This document shows, piece after piece, positions 50,967 through 61,250 of a stretch of DNA of 64,000 nucleotides. How positions within the stretch are numbered: the stretch's first letter is position 1; every line of letters begins with the position of its first letter. Made by a program: the position numbers and the translations under genes. Under the pieces are notes generated by a model. It saw only the letters and a program-made list of their open reading frames with translations, was not told where the DNA came from and did not search any database. Origin of the DNA: Alphaproteobacteria bacterium (lineage in GTDB: Bacteria > Pseudomonadota > Alphaproteobacteria > Sphingomonadales > Emcibacteraceae); the NCBI GenBank assembly GCA_020446675.1, contig JAGREE010000031.1, positions 1 through 64,000 on the forward strand, written 5' to 3'.

Positions 50967-53900
50967 ATGGCTCGATTTTTTATTGAACGTCCGGTTTTTG
51001 CATGGGTTATTGCAATAGTTGTGATGCTGGCGGGCGTGCTTTCCATTCGTTCGCTGCCGGTGGAACTTTACCCGCAGGTGGCACCGCCAACAGTTTCCAT
51101 TATGGCATTCTATCCGGGTGCATCGGCAGAAACGGTTGAAAATGCCGTGACGCAGGTAATTGAACAGCGTCTTGTCGGTATTGATAATCTGCGATATTTT
51201 TCTTCAAACAGCCTTGACGGGTCCGCCGTCATTACCCTTACCTTTGAACCGGATACGGACCCGGATATAGCACAGGTTCAAACCCAGAATAAGGCGCAAG
51301 GCGCCCTTACACAGCTTCCGCAGGAAGTGCAGGCGCTTGGCCTTACTGTGGAAAAGGCAACCAGAAACTTTCTTATCGTTGTCGGTCTTTACGCAGATGA
51401 TGACAGCATGACCCAAAGCGAAATTGGGGATATCGCCGTTTCAACATTTCAGGATCAGCTTTCCCGGGTTAATGGCGTCGGAAGCACACAGGTTTTTGGT
51501 GCACAGCATGCTATGCGTATATGGCTAAATCCTGAAAAACTGCTCAGCTATAATCTGACACCTGTGGAAGTTCAGAACGCCATCAGGGTGCAAAATACTG
51601 ACGTTTCAGCCGGACAGCTCGGTGCATTGCCGGCCGTTTCCGGGCAGCAGCTTAATGCCACGATTACAGCGCAGTCACGGCTACAGTCTGTCGAAGATTT
51701 CGGCAATATCATCCTTCGGATTAATACAGACGGATCACAGGTCAGACTTCGTGATGTGGCAAGATTAGAGCTTGGAACAGAAAACTATTCCGTTGTTGTG
51801 CGTTATAAAAGAAAGCCAGCCACCGGTATTGCTGTCAGCATGACACCAGGGGCCAATGCGCTGGAAACAGCAAAAGCGGTTAAAGCACGTGTTGCCGAAC
51901 TGGCAGAATTTTTGCCTAAAGGCGTTAAATATATGTTCCCATATGATACGTCACCATATATACAGCTTTCGATTGAATCTGTGATTGTCACACTGCTGGA
52001 AGCTGTCGGACTTGTGTTCGTGATTATGTTCTTGTTCCTGCAAAATATACGGGCAACCCTGATCCCGACAATTGCGGTGCCGATTGTTTTGCTGGGAACG
52101 TTCGGGGTGCTTTCCGTCTTTGGCTTTTCAATAAATACGCTGACAATGTTTGCTATGGTGCTGGCGATCGGACTTTTGGTGGATGACGCTATTGTTGTGG
52201 TCGAAAACGTTGAACGAATAATGAGCGAAGAGGGGCTGTCGCCAAAAGAGGCGACAAAGAAATCGATGGACCAGATCACCAGTGCTCTGGTGGGGATTGC
52301 CCTTGTGCTATCGACCGTTTTTGTTCCAATGGCCTTTTTTGCCGGTTCTGCCGGGGTGATTTACAGGCAGTTTTCAATAACCATTGTCGCCGCGATGACC
52401 TTATCGGTTTTGGTCGCGCTTATTCTTTCCCCGTCATTATGTGCCACATTCCTGAAAAATGAAAAAGGCCATGCAAGACGTTCGGAAACAGGATTTTTCG
52501 GGGCTTTTAACAGGAACTTTAACAAGGTCCGTAATTTTTATCAGAAAAGCACGTCTTATATGGCGCGGCGGATTGCCCGTTTCTTTTTGGTTTATTCTGC
52601 ACTTGCAGCAGGGCTTGTCTATATCTTTTTATCATTGCCGACATCGTTTCTTCCAAACGAAGATCAGGGCATTATGATAATGCTGGTGAACACACCGCCC
52701 GGTGCAACCACCGAGCGTACACTGGAAAGTGTTGCCAAAATTGAAGACTATTTCCTTGAAGGCCAAAAGGAAAATGTAGAGCATCTCTTTACGGTCACTG
52801 GTTTTAGCTTCGCCGGCGCCGCACAGAATAATGGTATGGGTTTTATCGGCCTTAAAGACTGGTCAGAGAGAACACGTCCCGACCAAAGCGTCTTTGCAAT
52901 ATTCGGTCAGGCGATGGGGGCGCTGTCGCAGATAAAGGATGCGATGGCTTTTACATTCTTCCCGCCGCCCATTCAGGAACTGGGCAATGCCGCCGGTTTT
53001 GATTTCCATATTGTTGACCGGGCCGGTCTTGGACATCAGACACTGATGAATGCACGAAACCAATTGCTTGGGGCAGCTGCCCAGGATAGCTTACTATCTG
53101 GCGTTCGGCCAAACGGATTGAATGATGTGCCGCAGTTAAAAGTGGATATTGACAGTGAAAAGGCATCCGCTTTCGGTCTGTCTTTAAGCGATATTAACCG
53201 TACTTTGCAAATTGCGCTTGGCTCAAGTTATGTCAATGACTTCCTTGATAAAGGACGGATTAAGAGAGTTTATCTTCAGGCGGATGCAGATTTCCGCATG
53301 ACACCTGAGGATATCTTTGACTGGCATGTCAGAAACGACAAGGGTGAAATGATTCCATTCAGCAACTTTGCCACCACCAAATGGGAATTTGGGTCACCTA
53401 AACTGGAACGTTTTAACGGTATTGCCTCCTTTAATATTCAGGGCTCTCCTGCACCGGGGGTTAGCTCAGGAGTTGCCATGAACGAAATTGAAAAAATCGT
53501 TGATACACTCCCCGAAGGGATTGGCATCGAATGGTCCGGCCTCAGTTATGAGGAAAGGCTCTCCGGTGCTCAGGCACCAGCGCTTTATACAATTTCGGTA
53601 TTGGTTGTATTCCTTTGTCTGGCCGCGCTTTATGAAAGCTGGGCTGTCCCGCTTGCTGTTATGCTTGTGGTGCCGCTTGGGGTGCTTGGTGCGGTTATCG
53701 CCACCAAAATGTTTGGTATGGCCAATGATATTTACTTCCAGGTGGCACTGTTGACCACGGTTGGTCTGGCATCCAAAAATGCTATTTTGATTGTGGAATT
53801 CGCCAAGAGTCAATATGAGGAAGGCGTCAGCCTGATGGAGGCAACAGCGCTTGCCGCCCGCCGCCGGTTCCGACCGATTATTATGACCTCTATGGCCTTT

Positions 53901-54098
53901 GTGCTTGGGGTAAGCCCACTTGCCTTTGCAACGGGTGCGGGTTCCGGGTCACAGAATGCCATTGGTATAGCGGTGATTGGCGGTATGCTTGCTGCAACAT
54001 TCCTGGCGATCTTCTTCGTGCCGATGTTCTATATTGCTGTGGAAAAAATGTTCCATGGTGAACGGACAGCGGAAAAGTCACCAGCACCGGCTGAGTAA
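50967..54098 (+). CDS. RND multidrug efflux pump (AcrB/MexB-like, HAE1)
   Basis: The product has 1043 residues, full length. MARFFIERPVFAWVIAIVVMLAG begins TM1. The two large periplasmic loops follow TM1 and TM7. TM4 carries the proton-relay Asp pair in IGLLVDDAIVVVENVERIM, and TM10 has a conserved Lys in GLASKNAILIVEFAK. QLGALPAVSGQQLNATITAQ and similar stretches match the hydrophobe/amphiphile exporters. It exports drugs, solvents or bile-like compounds with proton import. No outer-membrane gene follows, so it must borrow a TolC. A 13-bp hairpin after the stop may end the transcript. Confidence 0.95.
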   Translation: MARFFIERPVFAWVIAIVVMLAGVLSIRSLPVELYPQVAPPTVSIMAFYPGASAETVENAVTQVIEQRLVGIDNLRYFSSNSLDGSAVITLTFEPDTDPDIAQVQTQNKAQGALTQLPQEVQALGLTVEKATRNFLIVVGLYADDDSMTQSEIGDIAVSTFQDQLSRVNGVGSTQVFGAQHAMRIWLNPEKLLSYNLTPVEVQNAIRVQNTDVSAGQLGALPAVSGQQLNATITAQSRLQSVEDFGNIILRINTDGSQVRLRDVARLELGTENYSVVVRYKRKPATGIAVSMTPGANALETAKAVKARVAELAEFLPKGVKYMFPYDTSPYIQLSIESVIVTLLEAVGLVFVIMFLFLQNIRATLIPTIAVPIVLLGTFGVLSVFGFSINTLTMFAMVLAIGLLVDDAIVVVENVERIMSEEGLSPKEATKKSMDQITSALVGIALVLSTVFVPMAFFAGSAGVIYRQFSITIVAAMTLSVLVALILSPSLCATFLKNEKGHARRSETGFFGAFNRNFNKVRNFYQKSTSYMARRIARFFLVYSALAAGLVYIFLSLPTSFLPNEDQGIMIMLVNTPPGATTERTLESVAKIEDYFLEGQKENVEHLFTVTGFSFAGAAQNNGMGFIGLKDWSERTRPDQSVFAIFGQAMGALSQIKDAMAFTFFPPPIQELGNAAGFDFHIVDRAGLGHQTLMNARNQLLGAAAQDSLLSGVRPNGLNDVPQLKVDIDSEKASAFGLSLSDINRTLQIALGSSYVNDFLDKGRIKRVYLQADADFRMTPEDIFDWHVRNDKGEMIPFSNFATTKWEFGSPKLERFNGIASFNIQGSPAPGVSSGVAMNEIEKIVDTLPEGIGIEWSGLSYEERLSGAQAPALYTISVLVVFLCLAALYESWAVPLAVMLVVPLGVLGAVIATKMFGMANDIYFQVALLTTVGLASKNAILIVEFAKSQYEEGVSLMEATALAARRRFRPIIMTSMAFVLGVSPLAFATGAGSGSQNAIGIAVIGGMLAATFLAIFFVPMFYIAVEKMFHGERTAEKSPAPAE

Positions 54099-54134
54099 TC
54101 TCGGATATTGTCATTCAAATAGTTTAACGATATG

Positions 54135-54164
54135 CTCTCCCCTGAAAAATATTTCAGGGGAGAG
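54135..54164 (+). promoter_or_regulatory. Perfect 13-bp hairpin covering a ribosome-binding site
   Basis: CTCTCCCCTGAAA (54135-54147) and TTTCAGGGGAGAG (54152-54164) pair perfectly with a 4-nt loop. The right arm contains the GGGGAGAG ribosome-binding site of the next gene, whose ATG is at 54170. It may act as a terminator-like hairpin after the pump gene, as translational control, or both. There is no U-run, which argues against a plain terminator. Confidence 0.6.
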
Positions 54165-54169
54165 GTCAT

Positions 54170-54631
54170 ATGTTAAAAATTATCCTTAAAGCGGTCATCA
54201 TCATTTTTCTGGGAATGAATTTTGCCAGTGCTGAAAGCAGCCTGGTTGAAAAAGCGGCCGTTCAGAAAGTGCTTGATCAGGTATTTGCCGCCATGCGGGC
54301 CGGCGATGCGGAAACCTTAAAAACCCTGATCCTTCCCGATACACCCCTTGACCGGGCAAACCCGGATAAGCCGGTAACCCGCGGTATTTCAAAAGACTGG
54401 ATTGACTGGGTCAGCACCTTAAAGCCGGGTCAGGCGGACGAACAGATTTTTGATGTAAAAATTCATGTGGAGGGGCCATTGGCGGTTGCCTGGGCCCCTT
54501 TCACCATTGCCCTTGACGGGGAGCTTAAATCCTGTGGGGTTAACCAGTTTACCCTCGTTAAACAGCCGGACGGCTGGCGGGTTGCTTATCTGATTGATAC
54601 CCATACCCCGGAAAAATGTTTATCCCGGTAA
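54170..54631 (+). CDS. Secreted NTF2-like (DUF4440-type) protein
   Basis: The product has 153 residues. The N-terminus KIILKAVIIIFLGMNFASAES is a signal peptide cut near residue 22. The mature part is an NTF2-like alpha/beta cone: KVLDQVFAAMRAGDAETLKTLILPDTP, then VEGPLAVAWAPFTIALDGELKSCGVNQFTLVKQPDGWRVAYLIDTH. Such proteins bind small ligands or act as isomerases; none can be assigned. Its ribosome-binding site is inside a hairpin downstream of the RND gene. One Cys pair (in LKSCGV and EKCLSR) may form a disulfide. Confidence 0.78.
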   Translation: MLKIILKAVIIIFLGMNFASAESSLVEKAAVQKVLDQVFAAMRAGDAETLKTLILPDTPLDRANPDKPVTRGISKDWIDWVSTLKPGQADEQIFDVKIHVEGPLAVAWAPFTIALDGELKSCGVNQFTLVKQPDGWRVAYLIDTHTPEKCLSR

Positions 54632-54740
54632 CAAGACCGAAATTCTGATATGGACGGAGCATTGCGAATAGACTACCATCCTTATCAGACCCCTAAAAAA
54701 GGCCGATAATAAATTTAACTTCCGAAGACAGGAATTAATT

Positions 54741-55577
54741 ATGGCAGGCGGCAAAGATCATATTCACAGGTATTATTCCCCCAATGATTTATATAATAAA
54801 ATTATTGATGGCCTTAACAAACTGGGTAAGGATTTATCAAAAATCACCCTTGATGATCTTCAGCCGGTGGACGAATTTCATATTCGCGGCGACACGGCGA
54901 CCAGAGAACTGATCGCGCTTTGTGGGTTCACGTCGGATATGCATATTCTTGATGTGGGCTGTGGCATCGGCGGTTCAACCCGGCGTTTATCCCATGAAAC
55001 AGGCTGCTTTGTCACTGGCATTGATCTTAGCGATGAATATATTGATGTTGCTGAGCGGCTGACTGAGCTTCTCAATATGCAGGACCGGGTTAAATTCCAC
55101 GCCACCAGTGCACTTGATCTTCCTTATGCGGATAATTCATTTGAGGGTGTCTGGTCATTGCAAATGAATATGAATGTTGAAGATAAGCTTGGCTGGTTAA
55201 AGGAAACCTGCCGTGTCTTAAAGCCGGGTGGACGGGCGGTGCTTTACGAAGTTTGCGGCGGAAAAAATAACACCCAGCATTTTCCTGTTCCCTGGGCGCA
55301 GGACAGTTCCATGAGCTTTCTGGTGCCGCCGGAAACATTCCGGGATATTATTACCGAAGCCGGTTTTGAAATTGCTGTCTGGAATGATAAAACTGACCTT
55401 GCCCAGATTGCCTTCTCAAAAGCGCAAAAGCCTGCGGGCAAACCGAATTTACCCATTCTTGGTGTTTATATGCTGGTCGGCGAAGACATCAGCACCAAGG
55501 CTTATAATCTGCACCGTAACCTTGATGAAGGACGCGTCAGCCTGATTGAAACCGTGGCGGTTAAACCAACAGCTTAA
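54741..55577 (+). CDS. Class I SAM-dependent methyltransferase
   Basis: The product has 278 residues. MHILDVGCGIGGSTRRLSHETGCFVTGIDLS (about 70-100) is SAM-binding motif I and the acidic loop, DLPYADNSFEGVWSLQMNMNVEDK is motif II, and CRVLKPGGRAVLYEVCGG is motif III. The N-terminal helix HIHRYYSPNDLYNKIIDGLNKLGKD resembles sarcosine/glycine- and ubiquinone-type small-molecule methyltransferases. The substrate is unknown. It has its own AGGAATTA site and stands alone after the NTF2-like gene, convergent with the next RND gene. Confidence 0.85.
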   Translation: MAGGKDHIHRYYSPNDLYNKIIDGLNKLGKDLSKITLDDLQPVDEFHIRGDTATRELIALCGFTSDMHILDVGCGIGGSTRRLSHETGCFVTGIDLSDEYIDVAERLTELLNMQDRVKFHATSALDLPYADNSFEGVWSLQMNMNVEDKLGWLKETCRVLKPGGRAVLYEVCGGKNNTQHFPVPWAQDSSMSFLVPPETFRDIITEAGFEIAVWNDKTDLAQIAFSKAQKPAGKPNLPILGVYMLVGEDISTKAYNLHRNLDEGRVSLIETVAVKPTA

Positions 55578-55708
55578 ATCAATGCCATTCTCGATTATAT
55601 AGCGAGAACAGAATTATTACCTTTTATTTTGAATGACTGCTGTCGACCCAAAGCGGACAGTCAGAAAGAGTAAAATCAATAAAATACTTTTGATTTGAAT
55701 TGAAATAT

Positions 55709-58700
55709 TTAATTTATTTTAGACACAGTTTCAGATCGAAATAATTTGAAAAGTAAATAATATACGGTTGGCGTTGCAAGCAAGGATAACAGTACTGAAA
55801 TAAATAGTGAGCCGATCACCGCAATAGCGAGTGGGCGCAGCATGTCTGATCCTGCACCAATCCCCCAGGCCAGAGGTAACATACCAAACCCTGCCGCCAT
55901 TGATGTCATAAGAACCGGCCTCAATCTCCTATGACCGGACTGAACAAGGGCATCAATCATGCCTATACCTTGTGCGCGAAGCAGGCTGACAAAATCAAGC
56001 ATAAGAATACCGTTTTTGGCCACGATACCCACCCCAATAATCGCGCCAAGGAAAGAAACAACATTAAGCGAAGTTCCGGTTATCCATAAAGCGAGCACAG
56101 TCCCAAACAAGGCAAGTACCGCGCCAAAAACGATAGCAATTGGTTCATAAAATGATCTGAATTCAATAAGCAGGACCGTAAATACAAGAAAAATAGCCAC
56201 GATCAGCACAAACACCAGATTTTTGAATGATTGCTGCTGCTGTTGATAAAGGCCTCCATATTCAATTGTTGCCGGAAAAACATTTAATTCCTGATTGAGA
56301 ACTGACTGGATTTCTTTCATAGCACTCCCAAGATCACGCCCTTCAAGCCGTGCCGTTACAGCAACATTCTGTCTCAGGTCTTCCCGCCTCATTTCCATTT
56401 GCCCGGGTTCTATGACCACATCGGCTACCTGTGACAGTTTCACAAGATTGCCATCAGGGGTGTGTATCGGCATGTCTTTCAGTTTTACCAACGTATCAAT
56501 TTTTTCAGGTTCTTCCAAAACCCTGATATTAATGATGTGGTCGCCTTCAAGCATTATCGAAGCCTGCTGTCCAAGCATTGCCGTATGAACAGCGGTTGCA
56601 ATATCGGCCGCGGTTAATCCGGCGCGCTGCGCATCCAGAGGGCGGACTTTAAAACTGATATTTGGTCCTGCATAAACAAGACCGTTAAACGTATCAACAA
56701 CGCCGTCAATGTTAGAAATTTTTGCTTCTATTTCCGGTGCTTTTTCTTTTAAAAGGTTCACATCCGTTGAGAATAATTTAATTTCAATAGGCTCCGGCGA
56801 CCAGGTTAGATCACCAACCAGATCAGACAGGATGCCAGGAAATTCCCATTCTATACCCGGCTGTGCCGCTGTTAGTTTGTGACGAAGCTCTGTGATTACA
56901 TCCTGGGTAGATCGCTTGCGATCAGATTTAAGTTTTACCAGAAAGTCACCCGTATTGGGTTCCGCAATGGCCAGAGCAAGGCGGGCGCCCGTTCGACGGG
57001 AATAGCTTTCAACCTCCGGTAAGGATAATAATATCTTTTCCGCCTGTTGTAGCTGGCGATCCGTCTCCTCAAGGCTGGTCCCAAACGGAGCAACATAATC
57101 AATGACGAAGCCGCCTTCATCCATTGGCGGTAAAAATTCACTTTCAAGATTTTTGTAAAGTCCGACTGCAAGAATAAACACGACGGCACAAAGGCCTATA
57201 GCGATCCAGATATGATTTAGACTTTTCCTTAATGCCTTATCATAAAGTCCCAGGACAGTTTTAAGCAGTGGGCCACTTTCCTTATGTCCCTGCTGCTGTT
57301 TATTAAACCTGTCCTTAATAAACCAGCCAGCAAGGGATGGGGTTAGCGTTAAGGCAAGCACAAGTGAAGTCAGTAATGCAACCACCATTGTCAGGGCAAG
57401 CGAGCGAAAGAAAACGCCCGTAATGCCGTCAAGAAATGCTAGGGGAATAAAAACAACAACAGGTGTAAGGGTTGAGCCGATCAGTGCGCCAAATATTTCT
57501 CCTATAGCTGATTTGATGGCATCGAGTTTTGAAAGTCCTGAAGCAATTTTTGCGTATATGGCTTCAACCACGACAATGGCATCATCAATAACCAGCCCGA
57601 TTGCGGCAGCAATGCCGCCAAGTGTCATAAGATTAAAACTAAGACCAGCGAGCTGCATAGCAACCAGAGTGATCAATATTGTAATGGGGATGACAACAAT
57701 TGCGGTCATGGTGATACCCCAATCCTTCAGAAACATATAAATGATGAAGACAGAAAGTAGCAGGCCAAATATAATCGCATCACGAACGCTGGCGACAGAC
57801 TCACGGACGAAGCTTGACTGATCATAATAATAAGCAACTTTTATATCCTGCGGAAGTTCGGTTTTTAGTTCATCCAGAACTTGTTCAAGATTATCTGCAA
57901 TGCTTAGAGTGCTTCCGTTTGGCTGACTGCGCACATTCAGAAGCACAGCTGAAACACCATCAGCCGTAACCACATTAAAAACAGGCTCGGGTGCACGAAC
58001 AACTTGCGCAAAATCCTTTATAAGGATTGGATGACCGTTAACGATGGTGACAGGAAATTTCTCCAGATCAGTTATATTATGAACGCGGCTATTCACCACG
58101 GTAAGGTAGAGCGTGTAATCCTCTTCATGCATTCCTGAAGGAACAAGTATGTTATTTTGCTCAAGCGCAAATGTTACCTTCTGCAGGTTTAAATTTGCCG
58201 CCTGAAGCTTAATCGGATCAATTACAATATGATATTCAGGCGCACTGCCGCCGACAAGATCGACCCGTCCCACGCCGGGAATACGTAAAAATTTCGGTTT
58301 TATATCATAACGTGCAATTTCCCAAAGCTCAGTTGAATTGCGAATAGGGCTAGTAAGGCTAACACCAATAATAGGAAATGCGGAAAAGGTTAGTCGCCAT
58401 ATTGTTGTTGTGGCGGTCTGGGGTAGAACAGTACGAATTTGCGAAAGGCGGCTGTTGACATAAAGCTCTGACTGGATCATATCCGTTTTCCAGTCAAAGA
58501 AAACGTTGATTTCTGCTGATCCTCTCCCGGTGGAGGAGCGAACCGATACGGACCCCGGGATATCCTTCATTGCTTCTTCAATCGGTCGGGTAATTGTCGA
58601 CATCATTTCATTTGCTGGCATAACTCCATTATCAACCAGAATGACAACTCGTGGAAAATTGGTCTGTGGAAACACGGATGATGGAACAGTCGTTGCCGCA

Positions 58701-58801
58701 AAAATACCGATACCACAAAGGGCAAGGCTAATAAAGATAATTGCCAGCTTATGTTTGATGGCAAAAGAACCGAGCCCGTTATTATTTATACTATAAGCCA
58801 T
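55709..58801 (-). CDS. RND efflux transporter (second system)
   Basis: The product has 1030 residues. TM4 reads GLVIDDAIVVVEAIYAKI, with the Asp pair typical of RND pumps, and TM10 is GVGIVAKNGILMLDFVSLLR. The N-terminus (FAIKHKLAIIFISLALCGIGIF) and PSSVFPQTNFPRVVILVDNG place it among the broad HAE/NFE-type RND proteins rather than the classical AcrB group; the metal-efflux (CusA) residues are not evident. It is the last gene of a four-gene minus-strand operon and its start overlaps the adaptor gene by one base. Substrate unknown. Confidence 0.9.
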   Translation of the reverse strand: MAYSINNNGLGSFAIKHKLAIIFISLALCGIGIFAATTVPSSVFPQTNFPRVVILVDNGVMPANEMMSTITRPIEEAMKDIPGSVSVRSSTGRGSAEINVFFDWKTDMIQSELYVNSRLSQIRTVLPQTATTTIWRLTFSAFPIIGVSLTSPIRNSTELWEIARYDIKPKFLRIPGVGRVDLVGGSAPEYHIVIDPIKLQAANLNLQKVTFALEQNNILVPSGMHEEDYTLYLTVVNSRVHNITDLEKFPVTIVNGHPILIKDFAQVVRAPEPVFNVVTADGVSAVLLNVRSQPNGSTLSIADNLEQVLDELKTELPQDIKVAYYYDQSSFVRESVASVRDAIIFGLLLSVFIIYMFLKDWGITMTAIVVIPITILITLVAMQLAGLSFNLMTLGGIAAAIGLVIDDAIVVVEAIYAKIASGLSKLDAIKSAIGEIFGALIGSTLTPVVVFIPLAFLDGITGVFFRSLALTMVVALLTSLVLALTLTPSLAGWFIKDRFNKQQQGHKESGPLLKTVLGLYDKALRKSLNHIWIAIGLCAVVFILAVGLYKNLESEFLPPMDEGGFVIDYVAPFGTSLEETDRQLQQAEKILLSLPEVESYSRRTGARLALAIAEPNTGDFLVKLKSDRKRSTQDVITELRHKLTAAQPGIEWEFPGILSDLVGDLTWSPEPIEIKLFSTDVNLLKEKAPEIEAKISNIDGVVDTFNGLVYAGPNISFKVRPLDAQRAGLTAADIATAVHTAMLGQQASIMLEGDHIINIRVLEEPEKIDTLVKLKDMPIHTPDGNLVKLSQVADVVIEPGQMEMRREDLRQNVAVTARLEGRDLGSAMKEIQSVLNQELNVFPATIEYGGLYQQQQQSFKNLVFVLIVAIFLVFTVLLIEFRSFYEPIAIVFGAVLALFGTVLALWITGTSLNVVSFLGAIIGVGIVAKNGILMLDFVSLLRAQGIGMIDALVQSGHRRLRPVLMTSMAAGFGMLPLAWGIGAGSDMLRPLAIAVIGSLFISVLLSLLATPTVYYLLFKLFRSETVSKIN

Positions 58802-59841
58802 TAGCCATCATTCCCCTGACGGTTTATTTCGCGAACTTTGGTCTGATCAGGCAGGGCATAAGCCCCCAATGTCACGACCTTCATTTCGGGCTTCAAATTT
58901 TCAGCAATTATCTCTGTAAAATCACCTTCACGAATTCCTTCTTCTACCGGCACTTGTCGGGCAATGCCATTTTCAATTACCGCAATCAACGTTTCATCAT
59001 TTTCATTTTTAACAATGCTTGTGTTCGGAACCGTGAGACTGTCTTTGTGAATGTTGCTGACTATATGAATTGGCACAAACTGTCCGGGCCGAAGGCCTGA
59101 ATTAGCTGGCAATGAAATACGTATTGCAACAGTTCCTGTGCTGGTATCAACGTCTGAAGCAATATAGCTTAAAGTACCGGCAATTGGCTCTTTCGCATCA
59201 GTCATTTGAATTTCTGCCTTCTGACCAGGCATAAGAGGCATAATTTCATTGCTTGGGACACGGGCATTTACGACAAGCCGATTAAGATCAACAATTTCGG
59301 CTAGATTTGTGGTTAAATCAACGGCATCACCGGGCTTGACATTCACTTTTGTAACGATCCCTGCTAAGGGCGCTGTTACTTTAAGCAATGCCTGTTGTAC
59401 CAGAGCCGCATCAAGATCGTGCTGTGCTGCATCCACCAGTTTTTGTGATGAATTTCCATCTTTGGCCAGTTGTTTTTGGCGTTCGAGCGTTGTTTTGGCA
59501 AAGGCAACAGTTTCATCAGCAGCCCGGCTGTCGAGCTTAAATAAAAGCGTCCCCTTGTTCACGGCCTGCCCTTCGGCAACATTAACAGTAACAACAACAC
59601 CAGAAACAGAAGGGGCCAGTCGCGCGCTTGCCGCTTCTTCCGCGCCTGCTGGCACAGGGGCAACAGTACCATATGCAGTAACTATGGATCTCATATCTCT
59701 GCTGACTATTTTACCACTTTGAACGGAAACTTCAGTATCCTGGGCATTTTCATTGCTGCCATTATCCTGAACACCACGTGTTTGCCAATAAATCCCGACC
59801 AGTACGAAAAAAATTACAATGAGAAAGCCATATTTTTTCAT
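58801..59841 (-). CDS. RND periplasmic adaptor (second system)
   Basis: The product has 346 residues with an N-terminal membrane anchor (YGFLIVIFFVLVGIYWQTR). The lipoyl halves are PSVSGVVVTVNVAEGQAVNKGTLLFKLD and VTAPLAGIVTKVNVKPGDAV, with a short coiled coil between. The beta-barrel segment GQKAEIQMTDAKEPIAGTLSYI follows, then a C-terminal PDQTKVREINRQ. The coiled coil is shorter than in AcrA. It overlaps the TolC-like gene by 4 bp and the RND gene by one. Confidence 0.88.
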   Translation of the reverse strand: MKKYGFLIVIFFVLVGIYWQTRGVQDNGSNENAQDTEVSVQSGKIVSRDMRSIVTAYGTVAPVPAGAEEAASARLAPSVSGVVVTVNVAEGQAVNKGTLLFKLDSRAADETVAFAKTTLERQKQLAKDGNSSQKLVDAAQHDLDAALVQQALLKVTAPLAGIVTKVNVKPGDAVDLTTNLAEIVDLNRLVVNARVPSNEIMPLMPGQKAEIQMTDAKEPIAGTLSYIASDVDTSTGTVAIRISLPANSGLRPGQFVPIHIVSNIHKDSLTVPNTSIVKNENDETLIAVIENGIARQVPVEEGIREGDFTEIIAENLKPEMKVVTLGAYALPDQTKVREINRQGNDG

Positions 59842-61250
59842 GGTGTGTTCCTTGTGATTAAAGGTTCAGAATTTTGTGATGCGCCCTGCCAGATTGCCGC
59901 ATTAAATTCAAGTGGGATTTGAAGAGATGTTTCAAGTTGCGCATAAGCCAATCGAAGGTCTGCTTCAGCCTGAAGATGGCTAAGTTCTAAGGAATTTTTC
60001 TGAAGACGTACCCCTATCAGCTGGATATAGGAAATCTCCCCGGCATTGAGCATTTTTTGAGCATTCTGCTGATGTTTAATCAGGTCCGCAAGCATTGCCT
60101 CGGCACTTTTTTTCTTATTCAGGGTTGCTCTAAAATTTATCTGGGCAATATCAATTTCATTAAGCACCTGTGTTTGCAGGGCGTTGAAATTTGCGGCGGC
60201 TTCCTCCCGTCTGGCTTCTGCAACGGCAATGGCCCCTTGATTTTGGTTGAATAATGGCAAAGTAAAGGATAACCCAAGTGACCATTTATTATCACCCTGA
60301 TCATATTCATAACCCGGACCAATGCCGATATCCGGATATTGTTTTGCTATTTCAATCCCAAGGGTGGATTGACTGGCGGCATATTCCGCCAGTGAAGCTA
60401 GAATATCTGCACGGTTTATCAGAGCAGCCCTGCGTAATTCCTGAATTGGCATTTGCGCTGGAACATTTAAATCATCAAATGTAAAAATTGTCTTCTGTAG
60501 CGCTTTTACGGGTACCCCTATGGCTTTGGCGAGTTGAGCCAGTGCAGCTGCTTTAGCTCTGGTTTCATCCAGTAGCGCAAGTTTAGTAGTGTCGCTGGCA
60601 ATCCGCGCCTGGGCCAGTTCAAATGCAGAAATTGCCCCTGCATCGAATTGCAGTTTTAGAAGGCGGAGGTTTTCCTGATTAATATCAAACTGGTCACTTA
60701 ACAGGATCTGCCTTTTTGTAGAGACATAAAGATCAATAAAACTGTTCCATATATCCTGTCGCACCCGCCATGCAGCGCTGATAACATTAAGACGGGCAGC
60801 ATTGGCCAGCTGATCGGCATTTTCAATACGATAATCACGCTTACCAGCCGTTTCAATGATGAAATTGGTGGAGAACACAGCCATCCACGGTGTAGGAGTT
60901 GAGTTAGACTGATTGTTGCCAGGGGTGATACCGATGGATGGATTGGGGCGTTCAGCGGCACTTTTTTTGCCAGCCGTTGCAACATTCCACTGTGCATAGG
61001 CAACTTTTATTGCCGGATTATAATAAAAGCCCGCAAGGGTTAAGTCATCAAGGCCCCAGTTATCAAACTGATTTTGATCTGAAGGCCGGTTGTAAGCCTG
61101 ATTAATAAATGTTTTTAATCCCGGATCATCAAGTGATCTGTTTTCAATATTTAATGCTGTTTCATCAGGCACAATGGGCTTATTTTCAAATGTGCTACAG
61201 CCAGTAATAGAAAATAAAACCAGAATGAACAAAAACCTTTTAATGATCAA
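59838..61250 (-). CDS. TolC-family outer-membrane lipoprotein (second system)
   Basis: The product has 470 residues. MIIKRFLFILVLFSITGCST has a lipobox with Cys18, so the N-terminus is lipid-anchored like CusC/OprM. The helical TolC repeat follows (AGFYYNPAIKVAYAQWNVATAGKKSA near the start; IGIEIAKQYPDIGIGPGYEYDQG in the second half). It supplies the outer channel of the adjacent RND system. It overlaps the beta-propeller gene upstream by 4 bp. Confidence 0.88.
   Translation of the reverse strand: MIIKRFLFILVLFSITGCSTFENKPIVPDETALNIENRSLDDPGLKTFINQAYNRPSDQNQFDNWGLDDLTLAGFYYNPAIKVAYAQWNVATAGKKSAAERPNPSIGITPGNNQSNSTPTPWMAVFSTNFIIETAGKRDYRIENADQLANAARLNVISAAWRVRQDIWNSFIDLYVSTKRQILLSDQFDINQENLRLLKLQFDAGAISAFELAQARIASDTTKLALLDETRAKAAALAQLAKAIGVPVKALQKTIFTFDDLNVPAQMPIQELRRAALINRADILASLAEYAASQSTLGIEIAKQYPDIGIGPGYEYDQGDNKWSLGLSFTLPLFNQNQGAIAVAEARREEAAANFNALQTQVLNEIDIAQINFRATLNKKKSAEAMLADLIKHQQNAQKMLNAGEISYIQLIGVRLQKNSLELSHLQAEADLRLAYAQLETSLQIPLEFNAAIWQGASQNSEPLITRNTP

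Noticed and set aside
55588-55608. TTCTCG/CGAGAA as a terminator between the methyltransferase and RND genes
   Set aside because: The 6-bp stem has a 9-nt AT loop and no U-run, too weak to report as a terminator.
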